Assembly: GCA_037157565.1 (NCBI GenBank)
Contig: JAZHRO010000026.1
Span: forward strand, 33,656,501-33,720,500
Length of the DNA stretch: 64,000 bases
Source: Thalassia testudinum
Taxonomy: Eukaryota; Streptophyta; Magnoliopsida; Alismatales; Hydrocharitaceae
Reading direction: 5' to 3'
Shown here in pieces: positions 33,860-45,145 of the stretch (its first letter is position 1; every line of letters starts with the position of its first letter). Below the pieces are notes generated by a model, which was given only the letters and a program-made list of their open reading frames with translations, did no database searches and was not told where the DNA came from. Made by a program: the position numbers and the translations under genes.

Positions 33860-35978
33860 TGGCATAACTCCAATAGGTTGTGTTAATATGGTGAAATTAT
33901 CGTTGAAGTTATTATAGTGGGTTAACCTAAATCGAGTCTAACCATCTTTCACAATTTTTTTCTTTTTAACCTGGCCTACTTAATTTTATCTTGGTCACTT
34001 TGAGGCCCAGGGTCGATCTCAGGGAGGCGGGAATTAAAGGTCAAGGAGTTTCTACGCCTTTCCTAAAACGTATCTCTTCCTTGCATTTATTATGTTTTTG
34101 GTTTTCTATTTAAGATTTTTTTTATTGATAATATTGTCCTTGAGGCATACCCTCAAAATCAAGTTCTTGGCTTTTAGCCAACTTAGGCTTTTCAAAAACT
34201 GGTCCTACTATTTGCAAGACTGAGTACCTACAAGACAAAAATTATCTTTTCTCTTTTACTCTTTTTTTTTATCTTCTTAATAGCAAGAAAGATAAATAAC
34301 AACAAGGATACTGGCAGAGAAAGGGATACTTAGCTTAATATATGTATAGCTATATAATAGATACAGTATATATATATATATGTATTTATTATATATAGGG
34401 GTGGAGGTGGAAGTGGAAATGGAGTGTAGCACAGTGTCAAGTTGGTTCACGTCTAGTAAGACGCAACCAACAAGACAAAGTGCCGCGTGGAGTGTGGGGC
34501 GGATGTGTGGGAGTGTGTGCGGAGGCACTTGCTTTGCGCTGGTATCGGGGAATATCAGCAACTGGTGCAGATATTCCCGCAATATGATGCGCGATGGGGT
34601 GACTAGTGCACGGGCATATGGATACGGGTAGGTGATGTGTATGTAAAATATATACACACACACACACATATATATAGAGCTATAACTATATAGGTATATA
34701 TGTAATTGTGTATATATATATAGATATGTAAATATATATATATATATAGTTATATATGTATATAGATATGTATAGATATATATATATATATGTAGATATA
34801 TATATTTATGTATATATGTGAGTGATATATAAATATATACGTGTGTAGGCGTAAGTATATAAGGGTGTGTGTGAGTGTGTACAAGTGTGTGTGAGAGAGT
34901 ACAAGTGCGCGTACAAGTGGGTGTGTGTGTGTGTGTGTTGGCAGGTGAGTGTGAGAAAGAGGGAGAAGTTAAGTTGTCTGGCGGGTGCGAGCGCCGTCTG
35001 GTGGGCAGGACGTGCGCAGGCGCAGACGAGTGCGGGTGCGGGCGAGAGAGTGTAGCGCAGCGTACAACGCTGCTGGCGGGAGTGGGCGCAGGTAAGTGCG
35101 GGCGACCAGCTGGCGTGGGTAGTGGGCGAGAGAGAGCGCGCTGCCACCGGCTAAGTGAGAAGAGAGCCGGTGGCTACAGTGTCGCGCAGACTGTGCGCTA
35201 TAGTGCGCGCGCGGTCTGCCGACCGGTAGAGGCCGGTTTCGCGTGTCCTGCGTACTGGGAAGCGCCTGCACGTGCAGGAAGAGCTTGCGCAGGGCCTGCA
35301 GGAGCGTGCGCAGTGGCTGGCGGTGCTGCGGGCTGGCGTTGCTGCTGCTGGAGCTTCTGAGCTTAAAGCTCTGGCAATGGCGGTGAGGGCGTTCAGCGAT
35401 GAAATCAAATGGTGAAACCACCATGCCCACCTGCTCACCAAAGAGCTGGGAGGTGGTGGAACTCACAGTGGAGGTTGTGGGACCACTGTGAGTTTTCTCC
35501 TGCCTACAGTGTGTCTCTTCATTGAGAAGAGATACTGTGTATGGAGAGGGAGAGGGGAGGAGGTTGGCCTGATGGTGGAGGGAAGTGCCTGTATGTGTGT
35601 GTTCGGGCCTCCACGCACGAGAAAGAAGGCCAAGGGTTTTAAAGAGGAAGAGGAATGCCAACCCATGCTGCTGGCAGCACACCTTTTGCCATGCTGTTGG
35701 CAGAGGAGTGGCGCGAAGAGGCACATACCCCATGCCCTACAGTCGCGTGAGAGAGAAGAATTCAAAGTAAAAATAAAAAATGAAAATGGTGAAATTGCAA
35801 TGCATCACTTGATGAAGATGTTAATTATATGGCCAATTATTCATACTCTCCTCCCCTCTTTAAAAGTGCATGCATGTGTCTATTTACAAATGTAACTATA
35901 GCTACATAAAATGCAGTGGCAATGCTAGGAATTAACACAAGATGGCATAATTCCTGGTGTATTTTTACTGTGCAATTA
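33860..35978 (-). mobile_element. 5' LTR of element G
   Basis: 2119 bp, near-identical to 24594-26825 apart from shorter microsatellites and small indels in the GC-rich part. A TTTAAAA motif (minus) near 35636 is the best promoter candidate. Confidence 0.9.
34640..34940. repeat. (CA)n, (TA)n and (TG)n microsatellite in the 5' LTR of G
   Basis: Counterpart of 25396-25750. It begins with (CA)n at 34650-34670, then TATATG-type runs, then (GTGTGT)n at 34865-34940. Confidence 0.85.
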
Positions 35979-35983
35979 CCCTC

Positions 35984-37095
35984 CTCCGATCAACTTGGAC
36001 GAGGATGGGCAACCCAACCAGGTTGCCACACTTAAGGTGGCTAGGTTGATGGCAGCATGGGGCTGCCTAGCCGGCTAACAAATAATGTACAGCCGCAGCT
36101 AGATCTTCCCAATACGTGCCCAACCCCCTTAAAGGGTGAGAACAGCACACGGAGGCCCGGTGACCTGGCACAAAGCCATTAGGGTTGAATCGAAGCCACC
36201 TGAGACACCCATGAAAAGAAAGAGAAGGGGACAAAGTCCACGCAATCCAACAAGGGGCTAACTCGGCTAATCTTCCAAGCGACTTCGGGATCATAGCTGG
36301 ACTCTTCAGTCATGGCATTCCCCACCTTCTCTTCTTTCCTGACGATGCGACCAAGCTGGTCGAGGTCAAGGGGGATCTCAGTCCCTCCAAAGGTCCAAGG
36401 GCGACAACCCTCGGAGGGCCCAACGCGCCTAAAAGCAGCCTTGTAAGGCTGTCAAGGACCATGGCATCCCCCTGAGTCCCCATAATGGCAAAATCACCCC
36501 TTGAGGCTAGCCGACGCTGGATACCCCCTGCACGCACATTCCCCATCGTGCAGGGAATAATCCTATAACAACCAGATTCGGCATCTGAAGCCTCCACCCT
36601 ACTAGGGGTAGAGCCTTACGCCTCGCGATGGTCGACCGCCATTCGCAGAAGGTAACGCTCACCCTATGCTCTCGCCTAGCAACTCGCCTTAAGGGAATGG
36701 CAGGGACCAGACATAAACCCGGCAAGATACCTCTTAAGGTCGGCGTGAACTCGGACGGACGCATCCGACGTTCCTTATATTGTCGCCTCTTAAAGTCGGC
36801 AAGCCATCTCTTAAGGTCAACTTGAACTTAGACGAACGCGTCCAACATTCCTTATGCTGCTGCCTCTTAAGGCCGGTAAGCCACCTCTTAAGGTCGACAC
36901 GAACTCGGACAAATGTGTCTGGCGTTACTTATGTTGTCGCCTCTTAAGGCCAGCAAGCCACCTCTTAACATTGGCGCAAACTCGGACGAACGCGTCCAAT
37001 GTTCCTTATGTTACCTTCTCTTAAGGTCGGCAAACCAGCTCTTAAGGTCGACACGAACTCAGACGGACGCGTCCGACGTTCCTTATGTTGCTACC
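35984..37095 (+). other. Non-coding body of F, second part
   Basis: Continues F after the second CCCTC. No coding motif. From about 36731 it becomes the 77-bp tandem repeat and ends at the CTACC target duplication of H (37091-37095). Confidence 0.55.
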
Positions 37096-37316
37096 TGTAA
37101 CGACCCGATTCCTGAGTCCCTACGAGACACGAGAACCGGACCGACTCGACTAATCCCAAGACCTAGTCGTCCAACGAGGAAGTAACCAAAAGAGCAGTAA
37201 AATAAACCACATTCAGCATGAATATAACTAACAGTAAGAAAATACAGCAGTAAGGAAAGAAACCACTACAGTATATACCACAACAACAGTAGAACAACAT
37301 TCATAATATGAACTAC
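37096..37316 (-). mobile_element. Remnant of the 3' LTR of H
   Basis: Matches 38796-39022 with few changes and one small indel. The match ends at ATGAACTAC, after which gag sequence begins. Confidence 0.9.
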
Positions 37317-38614
37317 TTCATTAGCTCTAGGTACGGATGAAGCAGCCACACTCTGCGTCGGACGGTTAGGTGCTGGCCGGTACCCTCCTTGCGACTGCTG
37401 TCCTCCTCCTCGCGCCTGGGAACCGCGGCCTCCTGCGCGCCCTCCAGTGCTCTGGGCGGGAAGTATCTGCTGACCTCCTGCCCTAAACGGGTAGTCCCTC
37501 CTGATGTGGCCCGGCTGCCACACTGGTAACATAGGGGAACCCGACTCCCGCCCTCAGTGGGTCCCTGCTGTCGACTGGGCGGGGGTCCGGTGCTGGCGAA
37601 TGGCCCCTGTCGAGGGCCCCCAAAGGCCACTGATGGCCCTGCAAAACGTGACGGCTCTCCTGCGGACGCCACATGTCTCCGTTCTCGCCGGCCCTGAGAA
37701 AAGTCTGGCTGAAAGGGCCTCTTCCGCCTGCCGTCAGTGTCTCGCGCGGACGGGTTGGTCTCCTCGTAAGTCATAGCTGCCTCTACCACCCTCGAAAACG
37801 TAGGCAGCTTCAGGGGTTTGACATACCCCCGGATCACAGGCCGGAGCCCCTCGGTGAACCTCCAAAGGCGCTCCTCCTCAGTGGCTACCGCTGTCGCTGC
37901 AAAGCGGGACAACTCTAAGAAACGCGTGCGGTACACACTCACAGTCATCGTCCCTTGGCGGAGAGTGTGGAACTCCCGCCTCCTCTGGTCCTGCCACGTC
38001 TGGGGAAAGTACTGCTCGCAGAAGAGGGTGACGAAGTGGTCCCAGGTCGGCTCGTCCCTCTCCTGTCCCCGGACCGCCCTCCACCACCTGTATGCCGCAC
38101 TCTCCAGCTGGTACGTGGCAAAGGCCACGCGGCACTCCACCGGGGGGCAAAGGGTGTCGAAAATCTTCTCCAGCTGCTCAAGCCAGTCCTCTGCCTCGGT
38201 CGGGTCCTCATCCCCCTTAAAGGAGGGGGGCTTCAGCTTCCGGAACTGCCCGAAAAGCTCGAAGTGGCGCTGCAGTGGAGGTGCTGGTGCACCTCCAGGC
38301 GAAGGTGCCTCGTGCACAGAAGTGTTTGAGGAAGGTGGGGGCGGAAGCGGCCCATCCCCTCCCCCCTGACCAGCGCCGCGTCTGTCGTGTGGTCCCACAG
38401 AGGACTCCCCCTCTGCAGCCCCAGGAGGAGGCGCTCGGGGCGGTGGGTGGAGCACCTCTCGTACAATGTCCCGTATCAGCCGAGCGAGGTCCTGGGCCTG
38501 AATGCCCGGGAGTGGTGGCTGGTCCACCGAGGCATCGACACCGGCACACCCACCTCGCCGACCTCGTCCTCGGCCGCGCCCGTGGCCAGTCTCGCCAGTC
38601 CCGCGACGAGGCAT
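37317..38614 (-). pseudogene. Chromovirus gag of element H, 3' truncated
   Basis: Starts MPRRGTGETGHG at 38614 with Arg/Gly- and Pro-rich N-terminal stretches. The retrotransposon gag domain runs from about residue 125 (FRKLKPPSFKGDEDPTEAED) through WWRAV, FCEQYFPQTWQDQ and FLELSRFA. A zinc knuckle follows (CYQCGS near 37525). A frameshift inside the knuckle shifts frame; the continuing frame reads PGHIRRDYPF, so the last Cys of the CCHC pattern is Tyr. The frame then runs into the LTR remnant. Normally followed by protease and pol, which are gone. A 433-codon stretch is otherwise open, so decay is modest. Confidence 0.85.
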
Positions 38615-38780
38615 CTCCTACAAGGAGACGCGAAACAAAACGAAATACGTCAAAACGGATGGTACCTAACGAAAACGTCTAAGAGCTCATGTCAAAAGAT
38701 ATGTTGTGGTGGCTACTCTAGTTATAGACATGTGAATTGATTATTTTCCAGTCAGTTGATTCACTTCTCGGGACGACCTT

Positions 38781-38792
38781 GCTCTGATACCA
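38781..38792 (-). other. Primer-binding site of element H
   Basis: Minus strand TGGTATCAGAGC, complementary to initiator tRNA-Met as in many plant chromoviruses, three bases from the LTR end. Confidence 0.85.
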
Positions 38793-38795
38793 TCT

Positions 38796-41466
38796 TGTAA
38801 CGACCCGATTCTCGAGTCCCTACGAGACACGAGAACCAGACCGACTCGACTAATCCCAAGACCTAGTCATCCAACGAGGAAGTAACCAAAAGAACAGTAA
38901 AATAAACCACATTCAGCATGAATATAACTAACAGTAAGAAAATACAACAGTAAGGAAAGAAACCACTACAGTATATACCACCACAATAGTAGAACAACAT
39001 TCATAACATAATATGAACTACAAGTAAAGAAAAGTACAGTGGTAACAAGAACTACTCACTACAGTGGAACAAAAAGTGGTACAAGAGAACAGTGGTAACT
39101 CTACTGGACCCTACTCGGCCCAACGTCCTCTGCAGCCGCTGACCCTGGCTGCTCAACACCTGGTCCTGAAAGGTAACGAGTGTAACACGTCAGCAAAACG
39201 CTGAGTAGAGTGGCAACTAAAACTAAAGAAACAGTAGAGTGTACAGTAGCTATTATGTTCTGTTACTTTCTTTATTTACGTCTTTCAATTGTCTCACGAT
39301 TTCATTTATTTCTCAGATTCTTTACTTGATCTCGAATGTTCCTCATGGGAAAGATCTTGATTGCAGTCTTTTCCAAAAAGTAGAAGTAGCACGTGGTGCT
39401 CTCCTGGCCGGGAGAGTCCCCCGTGGTGATCCTACTCTCAGTCAACCACCCCAAGGTCATGGACAGACGTAACGGTGACTACGGCACGCGCGATAAACGC
39501 ACAGGTAGCTAACCCGCACTGGCACGCGGTCAGTCGTTTCCGTTAACGGGTGCGCCCAAAGCATAGCACGGAACCAGTACAGGGCAGAGCCCTCTCAGTA
39601 ACAGGGGTCCAACCCCTCCACAGTCCGCACACCCTCGCCTGACTACCCTGGTTTGCCCCAGTGGGCCTAACAAGTCAGTGTAGGAGGCTAGCAGAACCCC
39701 GGGGCCCGTGGGGTAGCTAGTGCCCTCCCTACACTAGTAGCTCTCCTCGGTACTACGTACACGAGGGCCAGCAAGTTGGTACAAAGTGGCCAGTCCTAAC
39801 CCCGGGTCCCTGGGGCAGCTGGCTCCGCTCTGCACTAAACAGGTACAGGTACTTCCCTTGGTACTACGTACCCAAGAGATAGCACACTACCACGTCTTTC
39901 TTTCTCAGTTCCATTCCTTTCTCTTTCCAGGAGTTCCACTCCTAATTCCCCGTAGGGTTCCAGCTCTTTTAACTCAGAACATCTAGGTTTCACTTTCCAG
40001 TTTCACGTTCTTACAATCCATGTTCTCAATCACGTTTATTTATTCATAACAGGCAGCTGTTAATTCAATTTACAGGCAGCTATTTGTTCCTTTCCATTTT
40101 TCCAAGACTGCAGTATTCATATATTCCACCAGTTTTCCCGTCCTAGGATTCATGCCATATCCTGGGATCTATCATACAATCTAGTTTTCCAGCCTTAGGA
40201 TTCATGCAACACCTAGGATCTATCATTCAATCTATTTCTCATTCCTAGGATTCATGCAATGTCCTAGGTTCTATTTATGGTTCCATAATTTAATAGATTA
40301 TACTAATAAACTTAAAAGCCACTCTACCGGTTACAACAGGCGTACTGGGGGCGTGGTCGGGAATCCCGCGTACCTCCGCAACCCCCGAGACTGCAACGGA
40401 ACGAGGTCTTATCACAAGGATCAAACACAAGGAGTTTCTCAAAATAGTGTACAACCACTGTAGACGGGTAGAGGATTTAATTCCGAAAAGCATGCAACTC
40501 GAAACGTGGAAAACGGACTCCGAACAGGCCCTAAACGGGTCGAAAACGACGCAACAGTGCAAAATCAGACGTCTGGAACTTCTTCCAGACGTCTTAAAAA
40601 TGGGGATCATATGGTACCTTGTCCTGCGTAGTCTCTCAGACGTCTAGAAGCCTGCGGGGGCGTCTGGCCTAGTTCCCAGACGTCCGATGGTCACCCCGGA
40701 CGTCTGGGAGTCGTTCCCGTCGTCTGGCACTGCAGCCAGACGTCTGATTCGTGTTGGATGGCGAATCCAAACCTGCGCGTACCCATTTCTCTCTCTCAGT
40801 ACGGACAGTCGATGAAAAGGAAGGAAGATGGAAATAACTCACCTTTCAGACGTCTGGACAGTCCTCTAGATGTCCTCCCCGTCGTCTGGTTGTAAGCCCA
40901 GATGTCTGATTCTGGAAAAATTTTCAGAATCAGGACGCTACTCGCCCTCCGCCCGCGACGCACGGCCGCGCCGCGCCTCATCCGCCTGCTTCTCGAGCAG
41001 CAGCAGGCCTCCCGTATCACCCCGCGTCTGCTGCTCCCCCCGTCGGCCGGCCCTAGCAGCCCCGGCAAGCTCGCCCTCACAGCCGAGCGCCTCCTCCCTC
41101 GCGCAGCACCTCCTCCCACGCTCACCGCGGCTGTCGCTGCCGCCGCTCACTCGCGCTCGCTCTCGCGCACCGGCTGGAAGGAGAAGAGGAAGGGGCGGAG
41201 GTGATGAGAGTGAGGGAGAGGGTGTGGCATTTTAAAGCCGCGCGGGGAGGAGAGAGAGAGAGAGCGGAACAGAGGGCGCAGCCTGCGGCCGCAGGAGAGA
41301 GGGGGGTGTGCATTCGCAGGTCTGCGCGCTCAAGCACGCAAACGAAACGCGCGTGTCGAAAAAAACCGAATCCCAGACGTCTGGAAGGGGTTCCAGACGT
41401 CTGGTCCGACGTCTGGGCCACCTCCCAGACATCTTAAAAGACGTCTGAAGCCGCGCGTTCGTAACA
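38796..41466 (-). mobile_element. 5' LTR of element H
   Basis: 2671 bp, starting TGTTACGAACGCGC and ending GGGTCGTTACA in element sense. The U3 half holds a palindrome array (40565-41455) and GC-rich sequence at 40930-41200. A TTTAAAA (minus) near 41229 could be the TATA element. Open frames here are compositional. Confidence 0.9.
40565..41455. repeat. Array of CAGACGTCTG palindromes in the H LTR
   Basis: About 17 copies of CCAGACGTCTGG or one- to two-base variants in two clusters: 40568-40905 (near 40568, 40588, 40638, 40679, 40697, 40738, 40848, 40898 and others) and 41374-41448. Several copies are perfect palindromes. The GACGTC core is a C-box for plant bZIP proteins. Confidence 0.8.
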
Positions 41467-41471
41467 CTACC

Positions 41472-44400
41472 TCTTAAGGCTGGCAAGCCACCTCTTGAGG
41501 TCAGTGCGAACTCGGATGGACGCATCTGATTTCCTTATCTTGCAGCCTCTTAAGGTCGACAAGCCACCTCTTAAGGTTAAGGCAAACCCGAACGGACATG
41601 TCCGACATTCTTCACGTTGCCGCCTCTTAAGGCCGGTAAGCCACGCCCAAGGGTAGACCCGAACTCAGGCAAATGAGTCCAACGTTCGTTGGCTGCCTCT
41701 TAGGGTAGGCAAGCCACCTAAAAAGGTCAGCCCAAACTCAGACAAGCCCGCCTGACGTTCCCTTACACCGCCACCTATCCAGGTTGGCTGGGGCTCGGAT
41801 GAACCCACCCACCAATTGTAAGAATTGCTACCTCTTAAAATCGGCAAAGCCACTCTCTACGGCTCACGCAAATCCAAGTAGAGGCACTCATGCCCCTCTT
41901 GTCGACTGTTAGAATGTCGTCCCAGGAGAACGATGGAACTAGGGCCCCTACGCCCCACGTTCTAGCAACTGGGATGCCAGCTCCTCGGGCCGATAAGGAC
42001 TCGGGCCATGTGCCCTGAAGTTCCATACACCACCCACTAGCAAAGTTTTAGCCACTTCACCCTTAGTGGCATTTTCCTACCAAAGCACAGGGTAGGAATT
42101 TGAGCGACCTCGCCTAACAACTGTTGTACCGGCCACCAAGGCCGGAGAGAACTGGAGCCCTTGCGCCCTGCGTTCTAGAAAACACAGCGTCACATAACAC
42201 AAGCTTGGGCTCTTGCACCCCAAGCACCGCTTGGCGCGCCTTCGGACTTCTAGCAAAAAGAGTCTGGGTGCCAACTCTTTCATGGTCAGCTCCTTGCCAC
42301 CTCCCAAGGTTGGCCCCCCTTCATTGCCACCCTCTAAGGAAGGCTCTAGGAGATAGCCACCTTCAAGGGTCGACCCATGCAAAAATCCCCCTGCGTGGTA
42401 TCACACCCTACGACCACGATGACAGAATCACCCCTCGTCCACGTACGATAAGGATGAGCCCAGTAGCAGAATGGTTGCGCCCAAAAAATGGCCAGGCTGC
42501 CAATCGCCTTTGCAGACATAGTTGGTCACCCAGTGGCCAACTTCCAAGCCCTCGCCTCTGCAAAGAGGCCGAGGTGATGGATCGTAGTTCAACAACCAGG
42601 TCCGAGCTAACCCTCACGGGAATCCGACCAGGCTCTTCAGCCTTGGCCACTCGATTCTATCCTAACGACGCTATCTAGCTCATCCAAGCAAGGGATCTCC
42701 CAAGGGAAGTGGCGATCCTAAATAGGGCACGCACACAAGCTCCACCAGCAAAGCCAGCCTCAAGGCTCCGTCGTTAAGGATAAGCGCTTAGGTGCTCCTG
42801 CATTAGGCACTCCTGCCCAACCCCCATGTGGGACACGCAAAGAGTACTGCTAAAGATGGACCTATTCCAGCCAAGGACTCTCCCAAGAGACCCAACTAAA
42901 TATCCCCCAGACAGAAGAGAATGTCCCAATAAGAGGAGCCCCAAGTCCCCTTGGTCCTCAACAAAAGGATAGGGGGACAGCATCGCCCAAGCAGCCTAAG
43001 CCCCTTCACTCTTGGGCACAAAGAAGTAGGGCCCAAGCGATGTGGGCGGAGCTTGAGTATCCGCCAGACTCCTCCCTAGCAAATCCAGTCAGTAACTGAC
43101 TCCGAAGAAACAGGCAATGGACCAGTGCATCCCTCTTGAAAGCTGTCAAGGCAAGTAGGGATTCTCCGCCCTCGCCTTTTGTCACCTCGCAAGGAAATTC
43201 ATTCCAAGGCAAGGCATTTGCGGCAACCGCCCCTAGTTCAACTAATCTATGGAGAATAAGCGCTACACACTAAGTAGCCTTGATGCAACCTCTCGCATAA
43301 AGAGAGCGTGCCGCTCCCACTTACTAAAGGGTGTACGTTAGGCACTGATTCCACCTACGGCCAACACGATTATCCTGTGTACCAACCAAAGACTAGTGGA
43401 CAAGGCGTCGGGCGAGTAGTCGAACCTCAGAAATCACAAGAGGATCCCTAAGGGTCACCTACCTGTGCCATCACGGTCATAAGCCCTAAGCGCCCAGCCA
43501 CTACCTCAGATAGCCCTCTCCACAGACGTCTCATTCGACCTCGCCAGTAATCAGCCGGGGGAGAGTAACAGGGCAAGCCTCTATGCCAAGTCATTTGAGG
43601 GAACGAAGGGGATCAAGTTGAGACTCGAAAAATGTGGTTCACATTACCCGTGCAAGCAACAAAATCCAAGGCAGAAAAACAGTTCCTCACACTTGGCATA
43701 CAAGCAGTTCTTGATAAAAGGAACAGAAAAGGTCTCTTCCTTTACAATAATCGACTATTACATTACTCAGGTTATTGTCTCCGACTAAATTACAGCTGGC
43801 AAGAGACAAACTAGTACAAAGAAAATGGTGTCACTAGAACTCATCAGCTTCACCCTTAGTCTTCCAGGCTGCTCGCACTCAGCAGAACAGGGTGATAGTG
43901 TAGCAGCACGACTAGTAAGCATTGTAGCTCCTACCAGGCCTACCCTGAACGACTCCAGGACAGAAACTGGTCTGTCCCTGGCAAACACCAATCACCCACA
44001 TTCCTAGTAAGGGACGAGCTCCCAAGCCCCCTACCCCTCCGCAGCAGAGGATTGTCCCACTTCCAGGACATGAACCTCCTTCTGCAGGGGAATAGTGGTT
44101 GAATGAGGAGCCTACCACTGGTTTGGCAGGCGTTGATGGATGGCGATAACCGCTTGAGGGAGTAATGGCCGCCCAGAGATGCAGAGTACCTCCTAGTATA
44201 TCAGTGAGGTATCCCACCTAATCAATGCCACTAGGCCTTCACCCAACCCTTTCGCAAGGAATCCCCAGACAAACTTAACCGTCTAGATGAGCGTTGTGGG
44301 CGCCATCTGACCGAGGCTCCACATCTACCCGGGCAAATACACTCCCGCAAGCGAAGCTTCTGGCAACAACAACCCATGCTTCACCTCCGCAGAGTGATCA

Positions 44401-45125
44401 AGGGAGTTGAGAGAAGCGGGAAGTGTTGCGACTCCACAAAGGAGCAACCTTCCCCCAGGCCCCGGGAGGCACTCTTGCAACCCAGTGTCCGACGCGTTCT
44501 CCACACAGGTCCAAAAGGACGGGTGCAAATGCATCTCTCGCAACGACTGCCTCATTGGATTTGCCCTATGGGAGCCTTGAGAGAGCTTGCCCTGCCCCTT
44601 CTTGTCTCCCCGCTTGCTTCCTATTGAACTCCTCGAGAGCAAAAGGACCGCTTCTTCGCACCTAGCCAAATAAGCCTCCCCTACAAGGGATGGGCCCCAG
44701 ACCAGGAGAGCCCACTGCAGCATCCGAAATCACCCTGCAAAGAAAACCCCTAGAAGCTTGCTCCAGAAAACAAGGTAAAATAAGCGCACAAAAGGGAGGA
44801 TAATCCGTAATCGACGTATTGAAGACTCGAATCCCTTACCTCCACCTATGTGTTGAGCGGGGGCATGAAGAGGGGCTCACCCCCATTCGAAGAGTCATAC
44901 ATGATCGCCCTTCGGCCCCTAGGGTGGTAACATCTTCCCCCCTGCAGATCGTCGATTCCCAAGGAATTAAATCCCCCGGGATATGGTACTGATTCTGCCG
45001 TAGCGTGCTCACGCTAATAAAACCGTTGGTCAAGGACCCCATGCGTTATTACATGATGGACATTCAAAAAGCCTATCATGCCTTTCCAAACAGGCACGAC
45101 GCTTCAGGCCACGACCTCTCACGAT
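41472..45125 (+). other. Non-coding body of F, third part
   Basis: Resumes the tandem repeats after H, then about 3.3 kb of GC-rich sequence with only short incidental frames on both strands. No polypurine tract or 3' LTR was found before the junction with E near 45125. Confidence 0.5.
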
Positions 45126-45145
45126 GATAAGATTTAATACTCGCC

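Larger units (their letters stand above)
24594..35978 (-). mobile_element. Element G: complete-length, defective Athila retrotransposon (target duplication CCCTC)
   Basis: Paired LTRs at 24594-26825 and 33860-35978 in the same orientation, CCCTC at 24589-24593 and 35979-35983, an Asp-type primer site at 33833, and gag, RT, RNase H and integrase in order on the minus strand. Element length is 11,385 bp. LTR ends in element sense are TGATTGCACA (3' copy; TAATTGCACA in the 5' copy) and GTTATGCCA or GTTATGCTA. Protease and the adjoining ends of gag and RT are deleted, and stops, frameshifts and a lost integrase catalytic residue make it inactive. By eye the LTRs differ by a few percent plus microsatellite length, so the insertion is not recent. 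Confidence 0.9.
37096..41466 (-). mobile_element. Element H: internally deleted Del/Tekay-type chromovirus (target duplication CTACC)
   Basis: CTACC at 37091-37095 and 41467-41471 bounds a 4371-bp element starting TGTAACGACCC and ending TTCGTAACA. On the minus strand: complete 5' LTR (41466 to 38796), Met-type primer site, gag, then a sudden join to the last 221 bases of the 3' LTR (37316 to 37096). The pol gene and most of the 3' LTR are deleted. The intact target duplication places the deletion after or during insertion. Confidence 0.9.
36731..41777. repeat. 77-bp tandem repeat of F, split by element H
   Basis: About nine units: a partial unit from 36731, full units from 36786 at 77-base steps to 37095, then further units from 41467 to about 41777. 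Each has CCTCTTAAGG, GCAAGCCACC, CTCTTAAGGTCG, GAACTCGGAC, a GGACGCGTCC-type palindrome and GTTCCTTATG. At least two consecutive units count to exactly 77. 37096-41466 in the middle is the inserted element H. Later units are more diverged. Confidence 0.85.
22075..45125 (+). mobile_element. Element F: Tat/Dasheng-like non-coding LTR element with two nested insertions
   Basis: A 548-bp 5' LTR and a primer site open a GC-rich body without gag or pol, seen in three pieces: 22643-24593, 35979-37095 and 41467-45125. They are joined across elements G and H, each with a 5-bp target duplication. Removing both leaves roughly 7.3 kb of F and a continuous 77-bp tandem repeat. This fits a large retrotransposon derivative mobilised by a Tat-type relative. 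No 3' LTR is seen; similarity ends where Athila fragment E starts, near 45125, so F is probably truncated there. Confidence 0.6.

Noticed and set aside
34969..35733. 254-codon minus-strand open frame
   Set aside because: Inside the 5' LTR of G; not conserved in the paired 3' LTR copy, where the frame is different.
37818..38682. Plus-strand open frames of 135-183 codons
   Set aside because: Antisense to the H gag, which has clear family motifs; GC-rich shadow frames.
36731..41777. Regularly spaced repeats as a possible CRISPR array
   Set aside because: Units are contiguous 77-bp tandem repeats without unique spacers, in a plant retroelement.
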